From Diplodia intermedia (taxonomy: Eukaryota > Ascomycota > Dothideomycetes > Botryosphaeriales > Botryosphaeriaceae), in NCBI GenBank assembly GCA_021495925.1, contig JAKEKT010000083.1, positions 1 through 64,000 on the forward strand: a stretch of DNA of 64,000 nucleotides, written 5' to 3'. Below, piece after piece: positions 23,977 through 35,566 of this stretch (its first letter is position 1; each line of letters opens with the position of its first letter). A program made the position numbers and the translations under genes. Below the pieces are notes generated by a model. The model was not told the origin of the DNA and did not search any database. It was given only the letters and a program-made list of their open reading frames with translations.

Positions 23977-24713
23977 TCATGCCGACCCCGTGAAAGCCTT
24001 CTTCACCTCCGGCAGCTCGCGTATCGACGAAGCCTCCTGGCCCGCAACCTTCAAGATGTTCTTCTTATACGGGTGCGCCGCGCCCTCGAACGCTGTTCCC
24101 ACAATCCATTAGCACACACACAATCCAAAATCCAAAATCGCTCCCGAAAAAAAAAAGGGCGCGAAAACCACCACCACTCACCCTTCAACCTCGCCAACCT
24201 AACCTTCCTCAACCGATTCTTGGGCAACATGCCACTCACAGCCCTGCGCAGGATCTCGCCGCCGCCCCACTTCTCCATGAGGCGCTGCATCGTCATCTCC
24301 TGCAGGCTGCCGGGGCGGGTGGTGTGGCGGTAGTACTTCTTGCGGAACAGCTTCTTGCCCGTCGTGTGCAGGTGCGCGCAGTTGGTCGCCACCACGTAGT
24401 CGCCGCAGTCCGTCGACGGGTCGAAGATCGGCTTGTGCTTGCCCATCAGCGCCAGCGCGATCGCCGACGCCAGCCGCCCCAGCGCCCGCGGGTCCGAGGA
24501 CGCGTCGATGTGGTGCCATGCCCGGCTGTAGGCGAGGCGGGTCTGTGGAGGTTCCGCGCCGAGGGGCGGTTGGTTAGCGGGATGGATGGATGGGCGGGGG
24601 ATTGATTGGGTGGGGATGTGGATGGGGGGGGGGAGGGGAGCGGCGGTTGCGGCGGGTGGGTGGTGGTGGTGGTGGTGATGCGGGCGCCGTACCTTGCCAA
24701 TTGTTTGCGACAT
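23977..24713 (-). CDS. mrpl23: Mitochondrial ribosomal protein uL13m (MRPL23)
   Basis: Three exons (24713-24693, 24542-24182, 24092-23977) with introns of 150 and 89 nt give 165 aa. The first exon encodes only seven residues (MSQTIGK). The second begins with YSRAWHHIDA and continues with LGRLASAIALALMGKHKP, the start of the L13 fold, then CGDYVVATNC, KKLFRKKYYRHT and GMLPKNRLRK. The third exon supplies the C-terminal HPYKKNIL helix. The form GKHKP with the FRKKYYRHT segment is that of the mitochondrial rather than cytosolic (L13a/L16) protein, so it belongs in the large subunit of the mitoribosome. Intron 1 holds GGT/GT-rich low-complexity sequence (about 24600-24690). No classical presequence is seen, which is also true of several relatives. 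Confidence 0.92.
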
Positions 24714-25906
24714 GCTGGACTTCTTCGCGGAGGGGTCAGAGGGACCCGGATTCGAGATGAGTGAGGAGATGGGGTGGAATTGGTGGCCCGGGCCGAGAGG
24801 GAGGACGTGGAGGTGGTGTTGCGGAGGTGCGCGCGCGCTTGCCGGCCGACGGGTCCCTCTCTTCCAGAGCTTTGGTGTTGCGGTTCGACGGGACGGGCAA
24901 AATCGCGCCAAGACTTTCCGGGACCTGCCGGTGTCACGTGCGAAAGTTTCCGGATTGGGCAGTTCGATGCATCTATGTGCATGAGGGCTTCATCGGAACA
25001 TTACGAGCGTGTATCAATGGGATCGTGTACTCAGGCAGGTAACTCACTCACTCATTTTGTAGATTTGCTAGAAATTCGTAGTGATAAGTTGGGAAGTAGA
25101 CCGCTGACAGTGAGCTTTTAATCATATTCCTCGCTGGGCGTCCGTTTTGAGGCTCGTTTAGATATATATCAAGATACTGCATAGAAATTTATACGTATTA
25201 CATGGCAGATCTACGCCGCAATATTTGACTTGTTGTTTATATAAGGATGCTAATAGCAACCCTATTATTATGGTTCGCGTGATGCTGAGCTTTAGGCCAG
25301 TCTCCAGCGCTTATAAATCATTGAACCGTAAGGCAAAATTTGTTCCCGACTCAATATGGTTGGGTTGACAATATGAGAGTAATGGTAGCTGGACTAACAG
25401 ATGGCTCTATTGATCAATTGGATGTGTAATCTTGGCGACGCGATGAGTAAGTCAGGGTCACAACATGAAGTGGGACTCGAGCGCAAGTGCGGGGATAGTG
25501 TTTGACCAATCGGGCAGAGATGGTCACGAAATGCGACGCTGAAAAATGTATTCAGAAAGCAGGCACATCAAGGGAAAGTGAATTACAGGCGGCAAGAGGG
25601 GCAAAGCTGAGCTGTGCCAGCATCTGCACATGGATTCGTCTGATGCGTCTTGTGACGTCATTGGAAGAGCAATAAATGGAGGAGCTTTCGAACAGGGTGC
25701 AAGTGAGGACGTAGTGTGAGTGGCCGAGGGCGCGGTGGTGTCGATGTTCCGCGGCGCTGCGGGGCACGGCGGAGGAGGGCGTTGATTTCCAATCGACCGA
25801 GGGGCCGCTCCGCAATCGCGAGACCTTCATTCACCTTCTCGAAGATGCCGCCTCTTCACGCTTTCCCTACACACGCTCCCGAGCCTTGGTTTTCGATTTC
25901 GCCAAC
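24714..25906. promoter_or_regulatory. Divergent intergenic region, uL13m (-) / CCS1 (+), with an AT-rich core
   Basis: 1193 bp. Next to uL13m it is GC-rich; 25125-25440 is clearly AT-rich (runs such as ATATATATCAAG, GTTTATATAAGG, CTTATAAATC); near CCS1 it is GC-rich again. No open frame is supported. The AT-rich core could be an old, mutated repeat or simply promoter sequence. Confidence 0.55.
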
Positions 25907-26745
25907 ATGATACCCACGTTCCAGGTTAGCCCCGCACCAAGCGTCGCCATTATACCGCTAACGGCTACACCACAGACTACATTTGCTGTCCCTCTTAGCT
26001 GCGAGTCGTGCATTAAGGATGTCTCGACCTCCCTGTACAAGCTCCAAGGTCGGCACGGCACAATGCATCCAGGCTGCGCGCCTTGCACTGACATCCAATC
26101 GCAGGCGTGAGCAAGGTCGAGGGCGACCTGCAGAACCAGCTGGTCTCGATCGAAGGCACCGCCTCGCCGTCGTCCATCGTCGCAGCCATCCAGGACACCG
26201 GCCGCGACGCCATCCTGCGAGGCAGCGGCACGTCGAATAGCGCGGCCGTGTGCATCCTCGAGAGCCACAACCCCACGATCGAAAACAAGGTGCGCGGGCT
26301 CGTGCGCATGGTGCAGGTAGCCTCCAATCTCACCATCGTCGACCTCAGCATCCGCGGGCTGTCACCCGGAACGTATCATGCGACGGTGCGCGAGCGCGGC
26401 GACATATCGGAGGGCCCGGAGTCGACGGGCGGCATCTGGGAGGCGGCCACGGCCAAGGAAGACGGCAAGCCGGCACGGGGAGTGTTTGGAACGGTGCAGG
26501 TCAACAAGGGCGGCGTGGGCAGCGTCTTCCTGGACCGGCCCATCGAGATCTGGGAGCTGATAGGGCGCAGCATCGTGGTGTCACGGCAGCAGGACGGCAA
26601 GTTCGACAAGAACGACGCCGACACGCTGGTGGGCGTCATTGCGCGCAGCGCGGGCGTGTGGGACAACGACAAAACGGTGTGCTCCTGCTCGGGAAAGACG
26701 GTTTGGGAGGAGCGCAAGGAACAGGTGGATCGCGGCATGCTCTAG
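25907..26745 (+). CDS. ccs1: Copper chaperone for Cu/Zn superoxide dismutase
   Basis: Three exons (25907-25924, 25976-26048, 26105-26745) with 51- and 56-nt introns give 243 aa. Domain I (about residues 7-70) is an Atx1-like metal-binding fold with the Cu-binding CESC at 15-18; the residue before the first Cys is Ser rather than the usual His or Thr. Domain II (about 75-215) is the SOD1-like docking domain (LSIRGLSPGTYHATV). Domain III near the end carries the Cys-Ser-Cys motif at about 223-225, needed for copper transfer and disulfide formation in SOD1. The protein acts in the cytosol and mitochondrial intermembrane space. The first exon is only six codons, so the gene is easily truncated by gene finders. 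Confidence 0.93.
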
Positions 26746-27718
26746 AGCCACGAGCGGTGCAGCGGCCGCTCGAAGAGGCTAGGCGTAGGCGGGAGTTGCC
26801 CAAGTAGTCGTGTAGGGTTGCCGAAGGGGGCATGAACTGGCCCTGTCGCAGCAAAATGGCAGTGAACGGCTTCATGCATCGAGTTCGTGATGGCGAGGCG
26901 GCGGAGGCGTTGGGCACGTGCCCGGCGGAAGCGGTGATCTTGACACAGTGCTGAAGCAGCCCGGGACGTGAAGGCGGCAGGGCGCGACGTCGGAGGCTCG
27001 GGGCCCACCGCCCACCGCGCGCAGCTGCCACGGCGGACCAAGACAACCAAGGCCGTTGTCATCTGAGAAGCGTGTGAGGCGGCTGGCGAGCGCGCAGGTG
27101 CAGGGCGGGAGCACTGTGACTTGTCGTGATGCTACGCGCCGTGGATGGCGGGCGAGGCGCGTCGAGAGCCAATCATGCGCGGCCGGCAGCCTGACACGGG
27201 CTCGGTCGTGGAACGCCATGCTGCGACAGGCCCTGCCCATAGTGGACCGTGTGCTATAGCGAGCCTATGGCAGTTCAAGAAGGCCTCGACAGTTACAGAC
27301 GCGCCGGCCAGGTGCCTGTCGCGCAGTCCGCTCTTTTCCTCGAGGCCGCTAGCCGCACGCTCTTTGCTCCACCGCTTGTCGTTCTCTGCGCGCCTGCTTT
27401 CTGTTCACTGTGTGTTCATAATCTCTTCTGCACCCGCTGCCCGCCCGTCACGCTCCATCCGCCCGTCACACGCGCCCAGCACGCCAACACGCCTCTCCCG
27501 AGCCCCGACGCCGCTCGTAATTCCACCGCTGTATCTAATCGCACATCCCCAGCCCGCCCCGCAAGCCCAGGCGGCTCCTCCTCATTGGCAGCTTATACCC
27601 GCTCTGCGAGCACCTGCATGCCGGCGCTTGCCCCGTACCTTTTTTAATCGCCTCCCGCCGCTCTTCGCGCAACAACCACGAACCCTTGCATCGTTCCCGC
27701 TCACAAACAATCCCCGAC
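26746..27718. other. Intergenic region CCS1 to NoxR
   Basis: 973 bp, GC-rich in the first half and C-rich/pyrimidine-rich before NoxR. Overlapping open frames on both strands lack any conserved motif. It probably holds the CCS1 3' UTR and the NoxR promoter and leader. Confidence 0.6.
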
Positions 27719-29487
27719 ATGTCTCTCAAGCAGGTACGCAGCCCGGCCTCACACGTTGCGCGCAGATGCTGACACCCCGCCGCAGGAGATCGAAACGTGG
27801 GTAGGAGCGCTGGCCGCTTACGACAATAATGAATTCGACGAGGCTCTGAAGTTCTTCGATGGCATCTCCGACACGTCCAAGATCCTCTTCAACATGGGCG
27901 TCATCCACGCAACGCTCGGCGAGCATGAGAGGGCTGTGAGTACCGCGACTGCTCCGCAACCGGGCTCCAACTAACCTCGGCCAGGTCGAATGCTACCAGC
28001 GCGCTGTGCGCCTGGATCAGTACCTCGCCGTCGCCTATTTCCAGCAGGGCGTGTCCAATTTCCTGATGGGCGATTTTGAGGAGGCATTGGCCAACTTCAA
28101 CGACACGCTCCTCTACCTGCGCGGCAACAACAACATCGACTACGAGCAGCTGGGCCTGAAGTTCAAGCTGTACTCCTGCGAGGTGCTCTTCAACCGCGGT
28201 CTATGCTACATCTACCTCCAGCAACAGGATGCAGGTCTGCAGGATCTGTCTTTCGCCGCCAAGGAGAAGGTGGTGCCCGACCACGACGTCATCGACGAGG
28301 CTATTCGGGAGGAGGCAGAGGGCTACACTGTCTTCTCCATTCCGGTCGGCATTGTGTACCGCCCGAACGAAGCGAAGGTGAAGAACCTGAAGGCCAAGGA
28401 CTACCTCGGAAAGGCCCGTCTCGTCGCTGCTTCGGACCGGGCCAATGCCTTCACCGGCTTTGCTGGTGCTGAGATCAAGAGAATCAACCAGGAGTCCGCT
28501 GCCGGCATGAACTCCAAGGACGACCGGCCAGACGATAAGGTTTCCTACGCTGCAACCAACCTTGTGAAGCCGAACCTGAGCAGCCGATCGAGGCAGCAGT
28601 CCGAGCCGCCCATCAACCGCAACATGTTCCCTCCCACGCCTCCCCCGGAGGAGACGAAGGCCTCGCCCAGTGGATACACTTCCCGGTCTCAGTCGGTTCG
28701 CGGCGAAGGCCGGAAACCGGCACCGTTGGAGCTTGGACGCGCTGCATTTGACCAGTCCCCGAAGAGCCAGCAGCCTCGCCCAATGCCCCAAAGATCCATG
28801 TCTGAGCGCCCGAGACCGACACGCGAGCTCTCAACATCATCGCGGAGTACGAGCACCAGAAATCCCGGTCCCAGCATGCGTCCTCGGATCCTCTCGGACG
28901 AAGACGACGCCGCGAGCGCTTACCCCGAAGATGTCTACGATATGTACGGCCGGGCAGAACGCCCCAGCTATGCCGGCCGCTCGAAGTCGACAAGGCGCCC
29001 GCCGCAGCAAAGACCCATGTACATCGAAGAGGAGGACGAGGACGCGTTTGATCCGTCTGACCTGGACTCTGGCGAGTTCGAGATGGTGCCCGCGCGCGCT
29101 CGCAGCACGAGACGGCCGTCGACCAACCGCCCTCGCGGACAATCCCAGAGGCGTAGCGTGGGTCTGCGCACGATTCGTGTCAAGGTGCACGCCGACGACA
29201 CGCGCTACGTGTTCCTCGACCCTTACGCACGCTTCGACCAGTTTGTGGCCCAGATCAGAGACAAATTCGGCTTGAGGTCGAACTTCAAGATCAAGATCAA
29301 GGACGAGCAGGATTTCATCACCATGAGCGACCAAGACGATCTCGACATGGCCATCATGACGTGCAAACAAGAGGCGAAGAGGGAACAGGCGGAAATGGGA
29401 AAGATGGAGGTGAGTGCAGACAAGTCGAACTTGGGACCAAGAACACGCGCTAACGTTGGCCTGCAGATCTGGGTGCAAGTTGTGTAG
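27719..29487 (+). CDS. noxR: NADPH oxidase regulator NoxR (p67phox-like)
   Basis: Four exons (27719-27733, 27786-27935, 27985-29409, 29467-29487) with introns of 52, 49 and 57 nt give 536 aa. The first exon is five codons (MSLKQ) and the last is seven (IWVQVV then stop). Residues 1-190 are TPR repeats (WVGALAAYDNNEFDEALKFF, CYQRAVRLDQYLAVAYFQQG), the Rac-binding part. An activation segment (GYTVFSIPVGIVYRP) follows, then a disordered Ser/Pro/Arg-rich linker with SRSRQQSEPPINRNMFPPTP. A C-terminal PB1 domain at about 448-530 (TIRVKVHADDTRYVF...SDQDDLDMAI) is where Cdc24 and Bem1 partners bind. NoxR activates NoxA and NoxB at the membrane, giving superoxide needed for hyphal fusion, sexual structures and host infection in many fungi. 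No SH3 domain is present, as in other fungal NoxR proteins. Confidence 0.95.
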
Positions 29488-30629
29488 GTGCTCGATTTTT
29501 TAACGTCTCTCACGATCTCATGGCGGTTACACTTCGAATCTCGTCAACTTCCTTTCCTTTGTCTTATCTCAAATCTCAAGAAGTCATTTTTCTTACGGTG
29601 CGGATCTCTTTTATTGATGATACTCAGCGAGCATGAAAAGGGGCATGTTCGGCGACGGTCTAGGTTCAGCGGGTTATTTCGTTCTTCAAGATAATCCTAT
29701 CCAAACACTTGAGACACGTACATTCGATCCGAAAATAGGCAAGGGAGAGCGCTCGCGCGATAGAAAGCCCCGCTGCATTATATCTGCGGGTGCAGTAATA
29801 TCTCACCACCTACCCACCCCCCCGTAATATGCCCATGTTGGTTTCACCAATGTCGAAACTTTCTCCCGGGCTTCTCGCGACAGGTAAGCATGCCGACGGT
29901 CCCGAATACGAGGGGACGAGAAATATCAGATGACGATGGGGGGCATTATTGGTTGACACGAAACGGTTTCGGTTGTAGATTCGCTATTTCTGTCCCCCAA
30001 CCGACCGACCGACCATTCACGACCATTCGCTATTCGATCCGTCCCCACGGATGTACATACCGACGATACCCCCTTCTTCCGAACGACGATGATACCATTG
30101 GATTTTTATACGGTTTGACGATTCTTTCTCTTTTTATCATTCCTCACGTCCGACTAATTCTCACGATCGTTTCTTGTTGCATAATTTGCTATTGGAGGGG
30201 CTTACATACCTACCGCTGTACAAACACACAACCCCCCTCCCCCTTTTTTCTGCTGTCTTTTTTTCCCTCAAGACTACCCGGGTGCTCGCGCACAAAAAGC
30301 CCTTCTGCTGTTTTTATATATACCCTCCTTTTCTTGCTCGTGCATATCGTATCGTCCTTCATTCCCGCAGTCAGTTGGGGACCTGTCGTTGTCGTACTCT
30401 TGCTCTTTGTACTTTTTTTGTCTCCCCTGTCCGCAAGAAAAGTGCTCGGCGGCTGGCCCGCGGTGTACGTGTATTACTTGTGCTTTTGCCTGTCTTTGTA
30501 CGTGTGTTTGCGGAGACTGTAATTGTCAAGTTGAAAATGGGGGGAGTGACGAATGAGAGTGTACCTGTGGGGGGCTTTTGTGATCGTCCGACGCGGATGC
30601 GTGCGTCTTTGCTGCTGTACAGTGCGCTT

Positions 30630-30693
<64 letters not shown>

Positions 30694-31150
30694 CGTCGCG
30701 TGTGATTTGTTGTTGATGGTTGCTGCGGATTGCGTGTCGTTTTTATTGCTTTTTGTGTATATCGTGTGCTTACTGTTTTTGACTTTTTGCTTTTGGCTTT
30801 TTTGCTTTATTGCTTTTTTGCTTTTCGCGGAGGCTCGCGGGGGATCTGATACAGGGACTGTTTGAGGGGCGGTTTGAGCAGCACGGCGGGGGGGCTGATC
30901 AGGGATTATTGTGGCTGTCGTCGCCGTCAGCATCAGCACGGGGAGGTAGATCATTGCGTGAGTGTCAGATCACCGGGGCAGGTGTGCTGCGGGCGGGGTG
31001 GGGTTGTCGGGACATTATCGAGCTCGTCTCTTTTTTTCCTTGGCGTTAATGCGTGGATCTTATTGCAGGCTGTACGCACATCGTCCTTTGCTCTCCCTCT
31101 TTTTTTTCGTCAAAAGTTATCTCTTGCTCTCTCTCTCGGCTCCTCATTTA
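29488..31150. other. T-rich downstream flank of NoxR
   Basis: No gene is supported. From about 30080 to 31130 the plus strand is strikingly T-rich with few A-runs (for example 30236-30270, 30770-30830, 31100-31130), and it contains the (GTT)n tract. An open frame at 29890-30522 consists mostly of Leu, Phe, Ser and Val from this bias and is not believed. Confidence 0.6.
30631..30692. repeat. (GTT)n microsatellite, about 20 units
   Basis: An uninterrupted trinucleotide tract of about 62 bp, the longest perfect simple repeat in the window, lies about 1.1 kb downstream of NoxR in non-coding sequence. Confidence 0.95.
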
Positions 31151-34100
31151 CGTACATACATACCTGTTTTCGCTGATCACCCCCCCTGCGCTGCGTTCTC
31201 GTGAGTCATCGCTTGCATATCCCATCCCCCTCTCCCGCACCCAAAGTCTTCGATCACGTCTCATATCGACGTCAGCCGAGACGGCCGGCTGTCGTCGGCT
31301 TCGTCTCCCGCGTTTCGTCGCGGAGAGAAGACGAGCACTGGCATGATGGAGGTGACGTGTCGACGCGATGCAAACCGGCTTTTCCGACTCTTCCCGATTG
31401 TTGTTTGATCGCGTTATCGGGGCCTGGATGTGTGACGGTCGCCGCGGGGAGCTGAGACGCGTTGACCATGCGGATGCGCTTGCTGCGATGGGGATTGGTC
31501 GCGGCTGGTGCGGGTACATGGGGAGATGGGGGGCGGTATGCGACGCTCGCTGTGCTTGCGTGCTGGGGTTTGAGGTGTGGCTGGTGGAGGGCACTGTTGG
31601 TGGGTTGCGTAGGTGCATATGTGTTGGTGGTGATGTCTTTGACACCTTAGGCGATCTGCAAATGTCTCTCTGGTACAGGGTTGGCTCGCTGAGTATCTTG
31701 ACGAGGAATATACGTCTGCGAATGTCCAATTCGAATATGGTAAAAAGCAAGCGAACGAAAGCTTCGACCGCCTTGACCTTGTTGCTATATCGAGCGAACT
31801 GACCTCCCACATCGGAGGACAAGAAGTTCAACAACATCTGCGCACCCGAATCTCGAGCGAGACACACATCAGAGTCGCGGCCTTGTTTTGCGTCAAGTGA
31901 ATAGCGTGATTTGAATATCCCCCTGGCGCTTTTTTTTTTTTTTTTTCCTGTTCGAATTGGATGTATGAAGCCTCCACGCCATCTCTTGCGAAGTCCACTG
32001 CACGCGCACGGGGTCAGTTGGTAAAAGAACTGTGCACGTGCCCACCTACGCAATCGAGCATCTGACGCTTGGTGACACTCAGAAAATGATATGTCCACGA
32101 TATGTATAAAGGCCTCACTGCCGAGCCAGGATTGGCAGACCACACACGACACCGCTTTTCCAGCTCCCTCATACAAGGAAGAGAGATACTCCAGCCACTC
32201 CAGCCCACTGTTTGGCCAATGACATGGTCAGAATTCACTTTCTGCTTTCTTTTTCCTCCTGTTCTCAGACCCTTGCGGGGCGGGGCGGCCGGTCGCAAAT
32301 GCCTGGCTCCTGTCATGCAGAGACGTGGTCGATGATGATGGTGCGTAGCATGATGCGTTGGTGATGAGGGTGTTAGCCACTTCGGCAGAGGACGGCGATG
32401 GTGGCGTCGTTGTCGGTGGTGGGGGACAGCATCATTTAGTGTCGGTTATCGTCAGCGTCGTGCCCCGGGTGCGGAATGGGCATTTGGCCTACATGGACGC
32501 CCGCGGTGCTCGAATGATGCAAAAAGCCCGGGGACGAGCGACAGTTAAGATTGTGAGGTTCGGCAAGCACAGCAGTGCGATCTTATGGTGGTTTGAAGGT
32601 GATATGAAAGCAGACGTTCGTTCTTGAGGTCTTGAAGTACTCCGAGACGTTGGATCGTTTTGTAGCAGCACCGGGTCCAAGCGTGGTGGTCATGCGGCGG
32701 GTGTCGACGACTGCCACCCTTGTCGCGTGCTCATCGTGGACGGTGTCGGGGATGGCGGGTATATAATTTCAACCACTCGCTCTGAGGACACACGACTTGC
32801 ACGAACGATACGATAGGATTTCTTACAGGGGACCATCAATGCGTTACTGCGCTTCCTTTCTTGCTTCCTCCCCCGTAGCAAGACTCCGGCCCAGGCGGTC
32901 AGCCTCACGCATATTCGGCAAGAGCTGTGTTCCGCGTGAGTGTTGCCTCATGGAATATATGAGCATAGCCAATCAACTATGATGGGTTGCATTAATGATG
33001 AGTATATATCTGCACTGTTTTGTGATCTTGATGGAGATGAAAAAGCCAAGCTGAGAGGTCAATGGCCCTGCGTCCAGGGCTAAAGCAGTGGGAACTTTCG
33101 CTGTCATTGGCAATTTTAATGACATAGAGGAATATTGGACATCCGTATCGAAAAAGCTCTCTCACTACAGTGTCTTTTAAATACAGAGAGCGAGAAAGCC
33201 TCAAACAATTGCCGGCCGTAGACATACTTGTCAGCTGCTGATTGCGAGCGCCACATGGACCGCGGACCGAGAGATCCCGATAAGTGGACTTAAAAGATAT
33301 GCGCTGTCATGCACACTTCTCCCTGTGTATTTCGTCCAAGAGTGATCAGAGACGACGGACTCGAGAGAAGGTGGAACTGCTTTCCGCAGCCCATCTACCC
33401 CTTCACTCCTGCCGCTCCTCTGGTCGGCAACTTGCTCAAGAATAGATCGCGATTTCATTCTTCACCATAATTTCACGACCATGACCTCCATCAAGTGAAA
33501 GTCTTGCTGATGATCAAAGCTCGAACTGGAAGAAGATCCTCAACAAGAAGTCCTGCTTGGCTCTGCTCAGGCCAACAAGCTTGCTTCAACACCGGCGTGA
33601 AGGCTAACGGGAGACCATCGAGTGAGCCAGTGTGACTAAGGAAAGAAAAGAGGAACAGAGTAGCTCGCTTATGATGAAATCTGGGAGATATTCCCACTCT
33701 CTGTGGCTGTAGACGTCTTGAGAAACAGAAAATGCGGTTCTCAAGATTGAAATAGGCTCCTGGCGCCGCTGCATTCCTTTCTGGTCAGATGGTCAGACCT
33801 CGTCACTATCTCTGCTGATCAGGTGCGGTCTTGTGCATTGAGCGCAGCTCTCAAATCGTCATAACTGGTGCGTCGTATGGTGTCCTCGTGCGGGGGACAT
33901 CGGGGAGGGTTGAAAGTCTTTTTAAGTGGAAATCGATTATACTCAATTGCACTGTCAGACATGGAGTGGACTGCAGCAAATATGCGATCAAGAGTTTCAG
34001 GTGACTCGCACCTGAACTACTTGACCATATTCAAACTAAGGCTGAAGACTTCGACTTGCGCTCGCGTGGTGTGGTGTTTTGGTAAATGCAAGGTCCCGAG

Positions 34101-35566
34101 TCCACTCATGAGTACGATAAAGATCATGCACAACTAAATTCATACCAACGTGAATCAGTTCAGCGTAAAGTATCAATGAAGCTGTTCACCATCTCACTCC
34201 CTTGCAGCACTATAAACCTCAACACAGCGCCTTCTACCACAAACCAAAACACTAAGCATCTCCCAGAGAAAATCCTACAGCGCTGAAGTGCAGTAGCGTT
34301 GGAAACTTTCCTTTTCCGTCTTGAAAGGACGCAGTTGAGCTTCCGCGCTTACTGAGAAAGCCTCCAGAAAACGACCCTCGAAGCCCTTAATATGACTTCC
34401 TCACGTGCTGCGCTGCGCAGGTGAGCGGCCCCGTTCCGCAACACAACTTACCCGCGTGGCCTGCGCTGGCGCACGTGCTGCTGAAGCCCGTCAGCTGTCG
34501 AGCTTGGAACGATCGCCTTATAGAGCTTTCCTGCTCCGGCTTTGCTTTCTTGATCGCCCATGCTCGCTCTTGGCTTCGTCGAAGAGCATAGGCACGCGTT
34601 CGGAGCTTACAATGAAGGACCCTTTGAGCCACACTTTCCGTGTGGCCGTGGCTGTTCTGGTTCCCGTTTCCTCCAGTGAGATTCACACTCAGCCTGTGTA
34701 GTGGGAGAGGCAAAGACATCATCATTCAACTGTAAGCCGCTGCATCATTCCTGAACAATGCCGATACGCAAGATGGCACATGATGCAGCATGCCCACGAT
34801 GGAGGTGAGTGGTGCGGCAACGCCTGGACACAAGACTGAAGGCATGTCGAGCGAGCAATGTGTTTCGACGATGGGCGCGCCACGACGCAGCGGAACGAGT
34901 AATGTGTCCTCTAGAATCATAGTCACCATTGGGGGCCTTTTGGCGGGTGCTTCGGAAATGATGGATGTGCCGTGAATGACGACGGTTTTTATACCTGTCA
35001 TGGCCACGCTCGCACGGACACCACCTGCTGATCGATGTAGGGTAGGGCTTCGAAGATCCAGCCCGGCTTGAACAACGAACAAGAAACGACACGGGCCACG
35101 GCTGATAAGTCTGGTACGGCTCCAGATATGTCTTATGTTCTTGACCCACAGCAAGGCTTTCCGAAGGACAGCATTGCACCAGGAACGCAGCAACACCACG
35201 GGACAAAGAGATTGTTATACAAAATGACCAGAAACCTAACAAAAACCCCCCTTACGCACACATGCGCCCGATGAAATCAAAAACCAGGAAGGAGACCTTT
35301 CTTAAACTCCGCCTGCACCAACCATTCTACAAGATCCAGTGATGTGTTCGGGTGCGTGGAAACTCCTTGACAAAAAAAACAAAAAAGAAAAAAAGGAGGG
35401 AATGCCCGGCCAATGCCAGTAAAAAAAAAAAAAGACATGCGATGCTTACTCCAGTCCTCAAGTTCAGTGACAGATACAGCAATTTTTCTTTGGATACAAA
35501 CGATGAAATACAGGAGCCTGCAGCGCTGATATGGGGGTAGACCAAGTTCAAACCATATTTCAACAC
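31151..35566. other. Gene-free island B
   Basis: About 4.4 kb with no recognisable gene. A 342-codon open frame at 31148-32176 (minus) spans a T17 run and has no domain-like sequence, so it is rejected. TATA-like boxes at 32105, 32758 and 34211 recall the repeat family of the left end; at 32105 and 34211 a degenerate version of the conserved end motif follows about 210 bp later (about 32318-32340 and 34405-34425). A-runs at 35371-35395 and 35420-35434 lie just downstream of the Vps9 stop codon. Confidence 0.5.

Noticed and set aside
25716..25906. Longer N-terminus for CCS1
   Set aside because: The upstream frame opens only at a TTG and adds no conserved sequence; ATG at 25907 gives the normal start before the metal-binding domain.
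29890..30522. 210-codon plus-strand open frame rich in Leu, Phe and Ser (membrane-like)
   Set aside because: It lies wholly in the T-rich flank of NoxR; hydrophobicity follows from base composition. No conserved motif is seen.
31148..32176. 342-codon open frame on the minus strand in island B
   Set aside because: It encodes a Lys run from the T17 tract, has Ser/Pro/His-rich filler composition and no domain motif, and no splice structure improves it.
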